Below are positions 48,216-52,154 of a stretch of 64,000 nucleotides of DNA, in pieces. The position numbers and the translations under genes were made by a program. The stretch is taken from the NCBI GenBank assembly GCA_038030265.1, contig CM075938.1, positions 11,819,009 to 11,883,008 on the forward strand, read 5' to 3'. Under the pieces are notes generated by a model. The model was not told the DNA's origin, did no database searches, and was given only the letters and a program-made list of their open reading frames with translations. Every line of letters begins with the position of its first letter. The stretch's first letter is position 1. The DNA comes from Corythucha ciliata (Eukaryota > Arthropoda > Insecta > Hemiptera > Tingidae).

Positions 48216-51200
48216 AAGCGGTGTCGAGTTTGATGATAGCGGTCCATGGAAGTTTCAAACGCAAAATTAGGGCTCCCTTGCACTAAGCAGCCTGGCCGCG
48301 GCAGACAGTTGGATGCTGTGCAGTTGTGCTTGTCCTAGTGGCTGCCCCAGCCTCGAAATCTTTGCTGCCTAGTGCGCGGGCACCCATAGGTTGCAATGTA
48401 TTTCACCGGCCCCCCGGGAACCCTAACCCATTTTTTTATTACGAATACCTAGGCATGAAGGAGCTTTTAACGAACGAGGCACGATGTTTGTGACACGAGC
48501 CGAAGTCGAGAGCCATCATCAGTAGAGTTTGTAGTGCGATTATACGCCTCAGGATCGTACGCTTTTTTTTACGTTCGATCGTACAAAGCCTTTTATAGCC
48601 AATAAGGTTCGTGAGGAATCGTGAAAGGGGACCCGGGGCCCTAGTTAGAGTTGTCGGGAAATAAACCCGCAAGCGGTATCCAAGGACGCTTAATCAGAAA
48701 TAGTATTATCTCGCCATAGCAACCACATCACGTGAGTTTTTCCCGACAACTCGGAATAAGGCCCCCGTTGGGAATTCAACGAGATCAACTCAAAATCTCG
48801 CACATGCCAACTCATTTAGTTCAAGCAAGAGACTTCCCTTCCCAGACACGACGAGGCAGAGGTGCACAATCCCCCAATCATACATCAGACCCTCCTTCGA
48901 CCGGCAATGTTAGTTTAAAAAAAAAAAAAAAATTGAAAGCGGTGTCGAGTTTGATGATAGTGGCCCAGGGAAGTTTACAACGCAAAATTAGGGTTCCCTT
49001 GCACTAAGCAGCCAGTTGGCCAGTTGGAAATCTTTGCTGCCTAGTGCGCGGGCAACCATAGGTTGCATTGTATTTCACCGGCCCCCCGGGAACCCTAACC
49101 CATTTTTTTATTACGATACCTTGGCATGAAGGAGCTATTAACGAACGAGGCACGATGTTTGTGACACGAGAAGAAGTCGAGTGCCATCATCGGTAGAGTT
49201 TGTAGTGCGATTATATACGCCTCAGGATCGTACGCTTTTTTTACCTTCGATCGTTCAAAGCCTTTTAAAGCCAATTAGGTTCATAATTATTAATTCAAGG
49301 GTTCCGTAAAGTCTCCCATTTGCCACACAACTTCATTCCAGAGAAATAAAAAAGAAGAAACAAAAGAAGCGCGTAAGATGAAAGCGGGCTTCGTTGCCTC
49401 AATTCTTCTACCAACTCACCAAGATAATCAACTGACTTTGACCTTTTTGGGTTATAATTTTACGGTTCCGCTCATCCTTCACCCATCATTCATCGTGCTT
49501 AAAGATCTACTTTACACACGCCGTGTGGTAAAGAGTTAACTCATTTAACGTGAACTCTTTACCGCACGGCGTGTGTAAAGTAGGTGTTTACGCACGATGA
49601 ACGGTTGCTCAAACACTTCTTTAAGAATGATCTTAGGAATAATAAATTATACGCCTAGGCAAGAAAGTTTTTGAGGCCGAAAGAAAAAATTGGACGGGCG
49701 AGGCGTAGCCCCCGCCCCCCCCCAATCCCCAAAATCACTTTTTTGACACGGTGTGTACAGTATTTTTTTATTAAAACATGGGCTGATTTTTTGGGTCACG
49801 GCGATAAAGTGAAAGTTTTATCCCTTAGGCTCTAAAATAATCAGCTGTTTTTTAAAAAAAATAGTATCTTACATATAGCGAGACACGCAAGTGCCATTTT
49901 ACTTGCGACTACGTTGTTTGGCTGGCGAGGCAAAGACGAGTCGGCTAAATGAATACGATCAAGTGAATTGAGGTATGCACGATATTTTACGCGAGACAAG
50001 TGAAATAATAGTATATTTCACAACAAGTGAGGGAAGTGGAGTTTTACCTGCGAGTTGTGTTTGGCTCACGAGGCGGGGCCGAGAAAACTAAAAACAACTA
50101 GCAGAGTTAGAGAACCTTTAAAACACAGGTACTGCAACACGGATTTCAGCGCCATATTTGGTCCCTCAGTCGTTAGGGTAAGCAAAATATCATGAATGAA
50201 AAAATTGTCATCGTAACAGCAAACAAACGCGGAACGCGATCGAAATAAATAAAAATATCCTACTTGTCAATGAGATCAGGTGATAATTATAATCATATGA
50301 GGGACCAAGTATGGTGCCGATTTTCGTGTTGCAGTACTCGGGTTTTATAGTGCCTTAGCAGAGTGAAAGCTTCTTCCTCACGAGTTGTTGATATTATTTT
50401 TCGCACGACCAACAGGTTTAATTGTCTTTCCTGCAAGTGTTCGGAGGCAAGGGTACGCTAATTGAATACAGAACTTTTTTTCACTTTCCTTCTCTAGTGA
50501 GTGAAAGCCTCTCTGTTTCCTTCGCTTGCGAGGGAAAATGTGAAATTATTGGCGTTCTGCCTTAATTTGCTTCACTAGTGAGTGAAAAAAAAAATACTTT
50601 TTTCACCTAGCTCTTTTTTTCAAGTAAAAATCAACTTCCCTGTTGAGGTACCTGGCGAAGGGGAAGTATCACTTCCTTCCGTGATCGTGCGAAAACCATC
50701 ATGTATAATTCGTGAAAGAAGAAGAAATATGCGTGTTTCCAGCGATAATGTTACAAAAAGTAAATTTTTCCCCATTGTTTTATGTCATTTTGCGCGTTGG
50801 GGGGGGGGGGATATGTCCACCCCTTGGATCCACCACATCCCGGAGGCCCATAACACAATAGCCGTCTCGGCATGAAACAAGGTCATTTCATTGTTAAAAT
50901 GTTCTGTATTCATAAATGAGCCATCATTTTTTTTTTTTTCTTCTTCCTTCATTCTTTTAATTCCGAGACCGAGACCAGTCTCTCGGTCTCGTCTCGAAAA
51001 TAGCGGTCTCGGTCTCGGCTCGAGACCAGAAAACTTGGTCTCGGTCTCGGTCTCGCACCAGAAATGACGGTCTCGTCTCGGTCTCGTGCATCACTAATCG
51101 CTGCTTGCATGTTGTGATAGGGCAGATGCTAACTTCTACTCAATAGTAACCGCTTTCAACGCGTTCACTTTGAGTTTGATGCCAAGCCAACTTTCTGCAA

Positions 51201-51741
51201 GTATAAGCACAGCAATTGCGAGTGTTTTTGCTGATCAGGGTAGGCCCCGCCAATATAAAAACAAATACAAGGCGTTTTTCATCTGCAGAAGAATTGTCAC
51301 GATTTTTCCCTTGAAAGCAATTTCGGTTTGCACATTGGGGTAGAGAGGCTCAGCAGACTTCAAATCCCTTCAACGTGTTCGTCCCTTTCCTTTTGATTCG
51401 CTATCTACTGTAATGGAAATTTCTTATTGTTGTTTTTTTTTTTTTTTTTATTTTTCTTATTCTCCACACACTGGCGTGTGAGATCATGCCAGCTATGCCT
51501 CCCGCCATTTGACAAGCTTTTCCGCGACTTGTGAATTTGAACTTTTTCGTCCGCGAGACGTGCTCGGGAAGAAAAAACGATCGTGCTCAAAACATTTTAC
51601 CCTCCCATTCTCTTCAAATCTGTTGAATTTTATCGTTTATAGAACGTTACCGATAGCTTCGACTCCCCATCAAGAAAAGCTTCACCTCAACTTTATCGAG
51701 TTCCCGATTTGATCCCGACCCGACCCCCACCGCCGCCGCTA

Positions 51742-51795
<54 letters not shown>

Positions 51796-52144
51796 ACTCC
51801 TTTGGCGGTTCTTGCTTTTGTTGCTTAAAGAATGTAGGTTGACCTCTCACTCTTTTCCTTCTTCTCATCATCCGTAATGGGCCTACGCTCTTGCTGGAAT
51901 TTTTTTCCTCTCTTTCTTTTTTTGACTTAGCTCCATTAAGTTGGCTGTAACAAACCTCAAGAGGTAGTTTATTGTCTTTTTATAGTTTGCCCTATTTATA
52001 GGAGTATTTTACTATAAAATGAAGACCGTTAAATTTCGTTTTTGTTTTTGTTTTGCAGGACGTTCTTCACACCATTTGCACGCCGCACGGTCAAGTCGTT
52101 CGGATCGTCATATTCAAGAAGAATGGAGTTCAAGCCATGGTCGA
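8741..52144 (+). CDS. hnRNP L / smooth-type RNA-binding protein, 5' part; exons 8741-8809, 25777-25823, 26306-26372, 52059-52144, continuing beyond the window
   Basis: hnRNP L-type proteins are nuclear RNA-binding splicing regulators with several RRMs that recognise CA-rich RNA. The four exons join without a frame break (phases 0, 2, 0) to give 89 residues plus two bases of the next codon. The N-terminus has KRQRLDD, like the family's basic-acidic start. A linker with EPRRKRPEADPNN follows, then the start of an RRM: VLLFTIINPVYPITV (RNP2 region, exon 3) and IVIFKKNGVQAMV (RNP1 region, exon 4). The match to the second RRM of hnRNP L and Drosophila smooth is strong. No exon for the first RRM was found in the 17-kb first intron, the 482-bp second intron or elsewhere, so these isoforms may lack it or its exons were missed. 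Total gene span exceeds 55 kb. Confidence 0.85.
11591..12280 (-). pseudogene. Truncated pogo/Tigger/Jerky-type (CENP-B-like) transposase
   Basis: The frame starts MAPRKHVTLTLKQKTEILSL at 12280 and gives 229 residues. In order: a helix-turn-helix of the CENP-B N / psq kind (residues 5-55, SYSSIATQYGIGKATIADIK), a second Tc5/CENP-B DNA-binding domain (about 70-140, GWLDNFKRRHGI at 125-136), and the start of the DDE domain (IYNADETGLFWRMLP, first catalytic Asp at 178). Full members of this family have roughly 450-600 residues. Here the frame ends at HKLRRGNG, so the second and third acidic residues are gone and it cannot be active. It lies antisense in intron 1 of the hnRNP L-like gene. CAGGCGGGTTGCGC on the minus strand near 12490 may be its 5' terminal repeat; no matching 3' end was found. 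An upstream in-frame extension (to 12364) is hydrophobic filler. Confidence 0.85.
14280..14393. repeat. Short palindromic element
   Basis: CACCACCTCGGCTTAAG near the left end pairs with CTTAAGCCGAGGTGG at the right. The inner part also pairs (AGTTAAGCCGAACCTT, TTAAGCGGAACCTTAAG) with some gaps. About 114 bp, no coding capacity. Class unknown. Confidence 0.6.
15817..15952. mobile_element. Foldback MITE, GTCGGGAAAAAATGCCGC family, copy 1
   Basis: CGTCGGGAAAAATGCCGCAA at 15833 pairs with TTGCGGCATTTTTTCCCGAC near 15910-15930. The right end reads ATTCGGAATAAGGAC, as in the copies at 42192 and 48636. The left end is degraded. Confidence 0.7.
16208..16352. mobile_element. Foldback MITE, GCGTTTTC family, copy 3
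   Basis: Left end GATAGCATTTTCCATT, right end AATAGAAAATGCCAT. It keeps the family centre TTTTCTCCATTAACATAT and the paired CTCCACCCG / CGTATGG region, more diverged than the other copies. Confidence 0.65.
16381..16436 (+). repeat. (ACAT)n microsatellite
   Basis: About 13 near-perfect ACAT/ATAC units with one ATAT interruption. On the other strand it gives an open frame of Met-Tyr-Val-Cys repeats, which is not a gene. Confidence 0.9.
16952..18013. mobile_element. TA-flanked element with repeated CTTGGACA motifs
   Basis: The left end GGGGAAGGGTCCCTACTTTG matches the reverse-complemented right end GGGGAAGGGTCCCTACCTTG. TA lies directly outside both (16950-16951 and 18014-18015), as in Tc1/mariner-type insertions. 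The interior repeats (C)CTTGGACA in both orientations at least eight times, near both ends and in the middle. That layout is typical of transposase-binding subterminal repeats (inference). Short open frames inside (for example 17266-17535) show no transposase motifs, so it is non-autonomous. Confidence 0.7.
19316..19480 (+). other. Small coding-like frame, unassigned
   Basis: The frame is open from 19316 and stops at 19478-19480. From the ATG at 19364 it encodes 38 residues rich in Glu, Arg and Lys (REKENYDRLRSRVMRLFYKL), with no low complexity. A GTAAGC at 19476 could be a donor, and TTTATAG or ATGACAG just upstream could be an acceptor, so it could be an exon. Donor use would leave phase 2, which does not match the phase-0 start of the exon at 25777. 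Possibly a separate small gene, a cassette or leader exon, or a relic. I do not recognise it. Confidence 0.25.
20585..20696. repeat. Small degenerate foldback
   Basis: CGCATCGTTTAGGGGGGA on the left pairs loosely with TCCCCCTCGAGG and AACGATG on the right. The centre TCCATTTACATAATTACATG resembles the centre of the GCGTTTTC family, so it may be a very diverged fifth copy. Confidence 0.4.
20701..20851. mobile_element. Foldback MITE with GGGGGYCTATTCTCTAAC ends
   Basis: The left end TGGGGGTCTATTCTCTAAC pairs with GTTAGAGAATAGGCCCCC at the right. Inner blocks GAAGCAATAG / TATTGCTTG and TTTTTCGC / GCGAAAAA also pair. No coding capacity. It abuts two further palindromes sharing the same outward motif. 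Confidence 0.7.
20852..21011. repeat. Inverted repeat between two CTGGGGGCC foldbacks
   Basis: GGATTGCTCACAGCGG on the left pairs with the reverse complement of GTGATGAGCAATCC on the right. The centre is GC-rich (GGGGCGTGGAGGGGGCAGG). The two outer flanks are the ends of the neighbouring foldbacks. Confidence 0.5.
21011..21526. mobile_element. MITE with CAGGGGGCCTGTTCTGTAA ends
   Basis: The left end CAGGGGGCCTGTTCTGTAAC pairs with the right end TTACAGAACAAGCCCCCAG. The 516-bp interior has clustered CACTGT and TGTTCC motifs near the left end and GACCTGACTGTTCC near the right. No open frame of note. The target duplication is unclear. Confidence 0.65.
24100..24480 (-). mobile_element. Possible 3' tail of a Penelope-like element
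   Basis: On the minus strand, TTGAAGATGGCGTTAAGCTG is followed by AAACCGCGGTCACG and AATAATAAAACAC. This resembles the GAAGATGGC...AAGCCGAAACG segment seen near the ends of many Penelope-like (GIY-YIG) retroelements, preceded there by a GCTCATTAGCA block that is also present here (about 24355). Recalled from general knowledge, not searched. No intact reverse transcriptase or GIY-YIG frame is visible. Confidence 0.3.
25000..25274 (+). promoter_or_regulatory. Putative internal promoter region before the alternative first exon
   Basis: It lies directly upstream of a second in-frame start exon of the hnRNP L-like gene. The stretch is AT-rich with A and T tracts (about 25132-25152). No clear TATA or initiator motif was identified. 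The call rests only on the position of the exon. Confidence 0.3.
25275..25334 (+). CDS. hnRNP L-like gene, alternative (proximal) first coding exon (20 codons)
   Basis: AACATG start context; the exon encodes MNPTSEISTEVEKVVVNSES, acidic and without stops. It ends directly before a perfect GTAAGT donor at 25335, in phase 0. This matches the phase-0 exon at 25777, only 442 bp downstream. Start, donor and phase all fit a second promoter isoform that replaces the KRQRLDD N-terminus with an acidic one. Transcript evidence would settle it. Confidence 0.6.
25484..25506 (+). repeat. Poly(T) tract
   Basis: About 22 consecutive T within the 442-bp intron after the alternative first exon, roughly 270 bp before the acceptor. 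Too far to be the polypyrimidine tract. Confidence 0.9.
25777..25823 (+). CDS. hnRNP L-like gene, second coding exon
   Basis: It is preceded by the acceptor TTTTTATGTTTCAG and followed by the donor GTAACG at 25824. The 47 nt encode DHSDYSKTSYEPRRK plus AG, phase 0 in and phase 2 out. It is common to both first exons. The RRK basic patch with the next residue R may belong to a nuclear localisation signal (inference). It corresponds loosely to the linker before the VLLF strand in hnRNP L. Confidence 0.75.
26306..26372 (+). CDS. hnRNP L-like gene, third coding exon (start of RRM)
   Basis: The acceptor TATTTTTTCAG is followed by G, completing the Arg codon, then PEADPNNVLLFTIINPVYPI and TV. The exon ends before GTGAGT at 26373, phase 0. 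VLLFTIINPVYPIT is near-identical in pattern to the first strand and helix start of the hnRNP L / smooth RRM2. Confidence 0.9.
28384..28412 (+). repeat. (GAAA)n microsatellite
   Basis: Seven near-perfect AAAG/GAAA units running into an A tract. No gene. Confidence 0.85.
28497..28636. repeat. Short foldback, CCGGACATCGGGGCCAA ends
   Basis: GGCCGACATCGGGGCCAA on the left pairs with TTGGCCCCGATGTCCGG on the right. The inner GGTTATATTTAG / GTAACCTATATC parts pair loosely. About 140 bp, no coding capacity. Class unknown. Confidence 0.65.
31874..31922 (+). repeat. Short tandem duplication
   Basis: GAAACTTGGGAGTTTCTCCAA occurs twice in succession with AATGA between, a period of about 25 bp; the unit is itself partly palindromic (GAAAC...GTTTC). 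Confidence 0.7.
31950..32680. other. GC-rich island of unknown origin, possible retroelement fragment
   Basis: Base composition rises sharply against the AT-rich flanks. Broken open frames occur on both strands (for example minus 31958-32143 and 32240-32485; plus reading with RRRVPRHVHDRLVGCPEDPL). A minus-strand frame contains GDVVVNRLSKQGPKVKGPFW, which reads like protein, but I do not recognise it. No terminal repeats were found. It could be an LTR or LINE fragment, a processed copy of a host gene, or recent foreign DNA. Confidence 0.35.
32715..32858. mobile_element. Foldback MITE, GCGTTTTC family, copy 4
   Basis: Left end CAGCGTTTTCATTTTATCAT, right end CAAATAGAAAACGCTAAT. The arms pair through CATAAAATTCTG and TTCATTTCCATCCATCTTC; centre TTCTCCATTACATATG. 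It adjoins the GC-rich island. Confidence 0.75.
34330..34382. mobile_element. Fragment of the GTCGGGAAAAAATGCCGC MITE family
   Basis: AAGAAATAACACTATCCCGT followed by CCTAGCAACCGCATCTTG matches the central segment of the copies at 42192 and 48636 (AATAACTTTATCCCGCCATA). It is partial and nested inside the long mariner-like foldback. Confidence 0.5.
34441..34773 (+). pseudogene. Mariner-type transposase C-terminal relic
   Basis: The open frame contains DCPDNKPPLDFYLLGHLKLV followed by YQKLVATRKELENRTYSRIV. This resembles the (S)PDLTPLDFFLWGYLK segment and following helix near the C-terminus of many arthropod mariner-like transposases. The catalytic D in PLDF is present. No upstream DDE blocks are seen, so this is only the last part, within the centre of the foldback element. 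Confidence 0.6.
35758..35946 (+). other. Short open frame, unassigned
   Basis: It reads 62 residues with balanced composition (for example GIDFEIITAKLQHVCGRVDE) just right of the mariner-like foldback, with no stop in the frame until the end. I see no family motif. It may be a decayed transposon frame or chance. Confidence 0.15.
38984..39546. repeat. Foldback element with CGTAGGAAGTGTAGGAAAT arms
   Basis: The left arm (GACAGCTGTCAATCTACACG, then CTCGTAGGAAGTGTAGG) pairs with the right arm (CCTACACTTCCTACGAAGG, CGTGTCAGCTGTC). Pairing continues inward through CATCTGCCGTT and through CAGGCCCAAACGTG / CACGTTTGGACCTG, so the arms are about 150-200 bp. The central frame (39028-39351) has no recognisable domain. 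Class unknown. Confidence 0.65.
40094..40332. mobile_element. PIF/Harbinger-like MITE, TTA-flanked (copy D)
   Basis: The left end is AGGTCAATACAGACAACTCT; the right end in reverse complement is AGGTCAATAAAGGCTACTCT. Both continue into GACGTGACGTGGGAACAC. Flanked by TTA (40091-40093 and 40333-40335). The right TTA is shared with the next element. Inner segment TGTGATACAAAATTC also pairs. Just left of it, CGTGTAAACGAGCC-TTA looks like the solo end of another such element. Confidence 0.75.
40336..40485. mobile_element. PIF/Harbinger-like MITE, TTA-flanked (copy E)
   Basis: Ends GGCCCGCATGCTAAGTC and, reverse-complemented, GGCCCGTATGACAAGTC. Flanking TTA at 40333-40335 and 40486-40488. Arms pair through CTCGAATTTTCCTC-like sequence; centre TCACAAATGTTATTTTAT. 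The same family as copy G at 44213. Confidence 0.8.
41440..41860. mobile_element. Composite PIF/Harbinger-like MITE with internal repeats (copy F)
   Basis: The ends AGGGCCCGTTCA and, reverse-complemented, AGGCCCGTTCACAAGC lie next to TTAA and TTA. Inside, CATGCGGTACTTGCCAAGTA occurs twice directly and twice inverted, and ATTGCTAGAAATTGATTGAA is repeated, so two foldback units are merged. No coding capacity. Confidence 0.6.
42192..42330. mobile_element. Foldback MITE, GTCGGGAAAAAATGCCGC family, copy 2
   Basis: The left end is GGGGCCTTATTCCGAGAAGT; the right end in reverse complement is GGAGCCCTATTCAGAAACGT, then TCGGGAAAAATGCCG. The centre is GAATAAGAAATAACTTTATC then CCGCCATAGCAACCAC. Inserted in the larger MITE at 42052. 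Confidence 0.8.
42334..42834. mobile_element. Nested foldback with ATAATGAGGAAGTAACA ends
   Basis: ATAATGAGGAAGTAACA on the left matches TGTTACTTCCTCATTAT on the right. The interior includes a strong palindrome (42401-42540): AAATTCATAGTCGTCCCTTG pairs with CAAGGGACGACTATGAATTT. No coding capacity. Confidence 0.6.
42891..43014. mobile_element. PIF/Harbinger-like MITE, TTA-flanked (copy A of a head-to-tail trio)
   Basis: Ends GGCCCCTTTTACACGAGTAA and, reverse-complemented, GGCTCCTTTTACACGAGTAA. TTA at 42888-42890 and 43015-43017; the right TTA is shared with copy B. 124 bp, non-coding. Confidence 0.85.
43018..43374. mobile_element. PIF/Harbinger-like MITE, TTA-flanked (copy B of the trio)
   Basis: Ends AGGAGCCCACAGACGGTCAG and, reverse-complemented, AGGAGCCCCTAGACGATCAG. 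Subterminal TTGATCAA-type motifs are repeated. TTA on both sides (43015-43017 and 43375-43377) is shared with copies A and C. 357 bp. The short frame inside has no homology that I recognise. Confidence 0.85.
43378..43893. mobile_element. PIF/Harbinger-like MITE with near-perfect long arms (copy C of the trio)
   Basis: Ends GGGTGCGTTCATTGTG and, reverse-complemented, CGGTGCGTTCATAGTG. TTA at 43375-43377 and 43894-43896. The arms (about 185 bp each) are almost perfect reverse complements, including ATCGATGAAGAACAAACATC and ACCGTATGGTTCCTCGACCC. The spacer is about 140 bp. Such arms would fold into a long hairpin RNA if transcribed, as they are here within the host pre-mRNA. Confidence 0.85.
43948..44196. 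mobile_element. Foldback MITE with GGGTGATTCTGTAACT ends
   Basis: The left GGGTGATTCTGTAACTTGCA and the right in reverse complement GGGTGATTCTGTAACTCGCA pair. Both continue through AATTTACGTGTCGTAA and CGTTGCCATGGTTTTT-like sequence. A G run of about 13 precedes the left end. No clear target duplication. Confidence 0.7.
44213..44360. mobile_element. PIF/Harbinger-like MITE, TTA-flanked (copy G), with adjoining partial copy
   Basis: Ends GGCCCGTATGCTGAGTCG and, reverse-complemented, GGCCTGTATGCCTACTCG. TTA at 44210-44212 and 44361-44363. Closely related to copy E (CTCACAAACTGTAGAATCAC in both). A truncated relative starts directly after the right TTA (AGGCCCGTACAG) and ends near CACACGGGCCT at 44433. 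Confidence 0.8.
46922..46944 (+). repeat. Poly(T) tract
   Basis: About 22 consecutive T followed by AGG. No gene on either side. It could be the tail of an antisense retro-insertion, but no body is recognised. Confidence 0.85.
48171..48213 (+). repeat. Poly(A) tract
   Basis: About 43 A with one G interruption, inside duplication unit 1. The matching tract in unit 2 (near 48916) is about 16 long. It resembles the tail of a retroposed sequence preceding the duplication. Confidence 0.85.
48636..48767. mobile_element. Foldback MITE, GTCGGGAAAAAATGCCGC family, copy 3, with an empty-site control
   Basis: The left GGGCCCTAGTTAGAGTTGTC and the right in reverse complement GGGGGCCTTATTCCGAGTTG, then TCGGGAAAAAC, pair. 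The centre ATCTCGCCATAGCAACCACA matches the other copies. Unit 1 of the surrounding duplication has the uninterrupted site GGGGACCAGTTGGGAATTC, so the insertion boundaries can be read directly. Confidence 0.8.
49490..49605. repeat. Short near-perfect palindrome
   Basis: ATCTACTTTACACACGCCGT and GTGGTAAAGAGTT pair with AACTCTTTACCGC and ACGGCGTGTGTAAAGTAGGT. The loop is about 15-20 bp around AACTCATTTAACGTG. The outer ATCGTGCTTAAAGA / ACGCACGAT parts also pair. Confidence 0.7.
50110..50354. mobile_element. PIF/Harbinger-like MITE, TTA-flanked (copy M)
   Basis: Ends GAGAACCTTTAAAACACAGG and, reverse-complemented, GGCACTATAAAACCCGAGTA. Both continue into TACTGCAACACG and GCGCCATATTTGGTCCCTC-like sequence. 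TTA at 50107-50109 and 50355-50357, and GCAGAG recurs just outside. Uninterrupted copy of the family at 42052. Confidence 0.7.
51744..51792 (+). repeat. Poly(T) tract (49 bp)
   Basis: 49 uninterrupted T, preceded by CCACCGCCGCCGCT. About 270 bp upstream of the acceptor of exon 52059, too far to act as its polypyrimidine tract. Confidence 0.95.
52059..52144 (+). CDS. hnRNP L-like gene, fourth placed coding exon (RRM continuation)
   Basis: The acceptor TTTTTGTTTTGCAG is followed by DVLHTICTPHGQVVRIVIF and KKNGVQAMV plus GA, 86 nt, phase 0 in and phase 2 out. KKNGVQAMVE is the RNP1 strand of the hnRNP L RRM2, almost unchanged across animals. The family continues E-F-(D/E)-S, so GA must be completed by the next exon. 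The sequence after GA is not a GT donor but ATATCCTTTT. Read-through would add a short tail (starting YPFTYFHFF) and stop near 52190. Confidence 0.9.
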
Positions 52145-52154
52145 ATATCCTTTT
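52145..52154 (+). promoter_or_regulatory. U12-type (AT-AC) 5' splice site
   Basis: ATATCCTTTT begins exactly where the RRM coding match ends with two bases of the Glu codon. ATATCCTTT is the complete consensus of AT-AC introns removed by the minor (U11/U12) spliceosome. No GT donor is available at this position. The partner branch site (TTCCTTAAC) and AC acceptor followed by an FDS-like exon were not found before 64000, so they probably lie beyond the window. Confidence 0.8.

Larger units (their letters stand above)
47981..49280 (+). repeat. Tandem duplication of a roughly 640-bp unit; copy 2 carries a MITE
   Basis: Unit 1 (47981-48620) and unit 2 (48621-49280) both begin CGTGAAAGGGGACC and run through TTGGGAATTCAACGAGATCA, GACACGACGAGGCAGAGG, an A tract, and AGCGGTGTCGAGTTTGATGA, to a last block with GATCGTACGC. 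Unit 2 has a MITE inserted 14 bp from its start. Differences include A-tract length (43 against about 16) and a deletion of about 50 bp around AGCAGCC. No coding capacity is recognised. Confidence 0.75.
47617..51096. mobile_element. 3.5-kb element with TAGTGATGCACGAGACC ends and GGTCTC arrays (hAT-like?)
   Basis: Both ends read TAGTGATGCACGAGACCGAG inward. Each is followed by about 130 bp of irregular GGTCTCG/CGAGACC units (47630-47756 and 50965-51085). TAGTGATG ends are common in hAT elements, but no matching 8-bp target duplication is visible, so the class is tentative. There is no transposase. The interior is a patchwork: a tandem duplication (47981-49280), a MITE (48636-48767), a palindrome (49490-49605) and a TTA-flanked MITE (50110-50354). 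Confidence 0.6.
26373..52058 (+). other. Intron 3 of the hnRNP L-like gene (about 25.7 kb)
   Basis: It separates two halves of one RRM, from GTGAGT to TTTTGCAG. It holds most of the transposon load of the window, listed separately. 26373-28380 and 28640-31940 contain G or C runs (about 26423, 27980, 28675, 28889), CT tracts and no recognisable gene. 35493-38983 and 44361-47616 likewise show only low-complexity tracts and short random frames. No additional exon was recognised. Confidence 0.75.
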
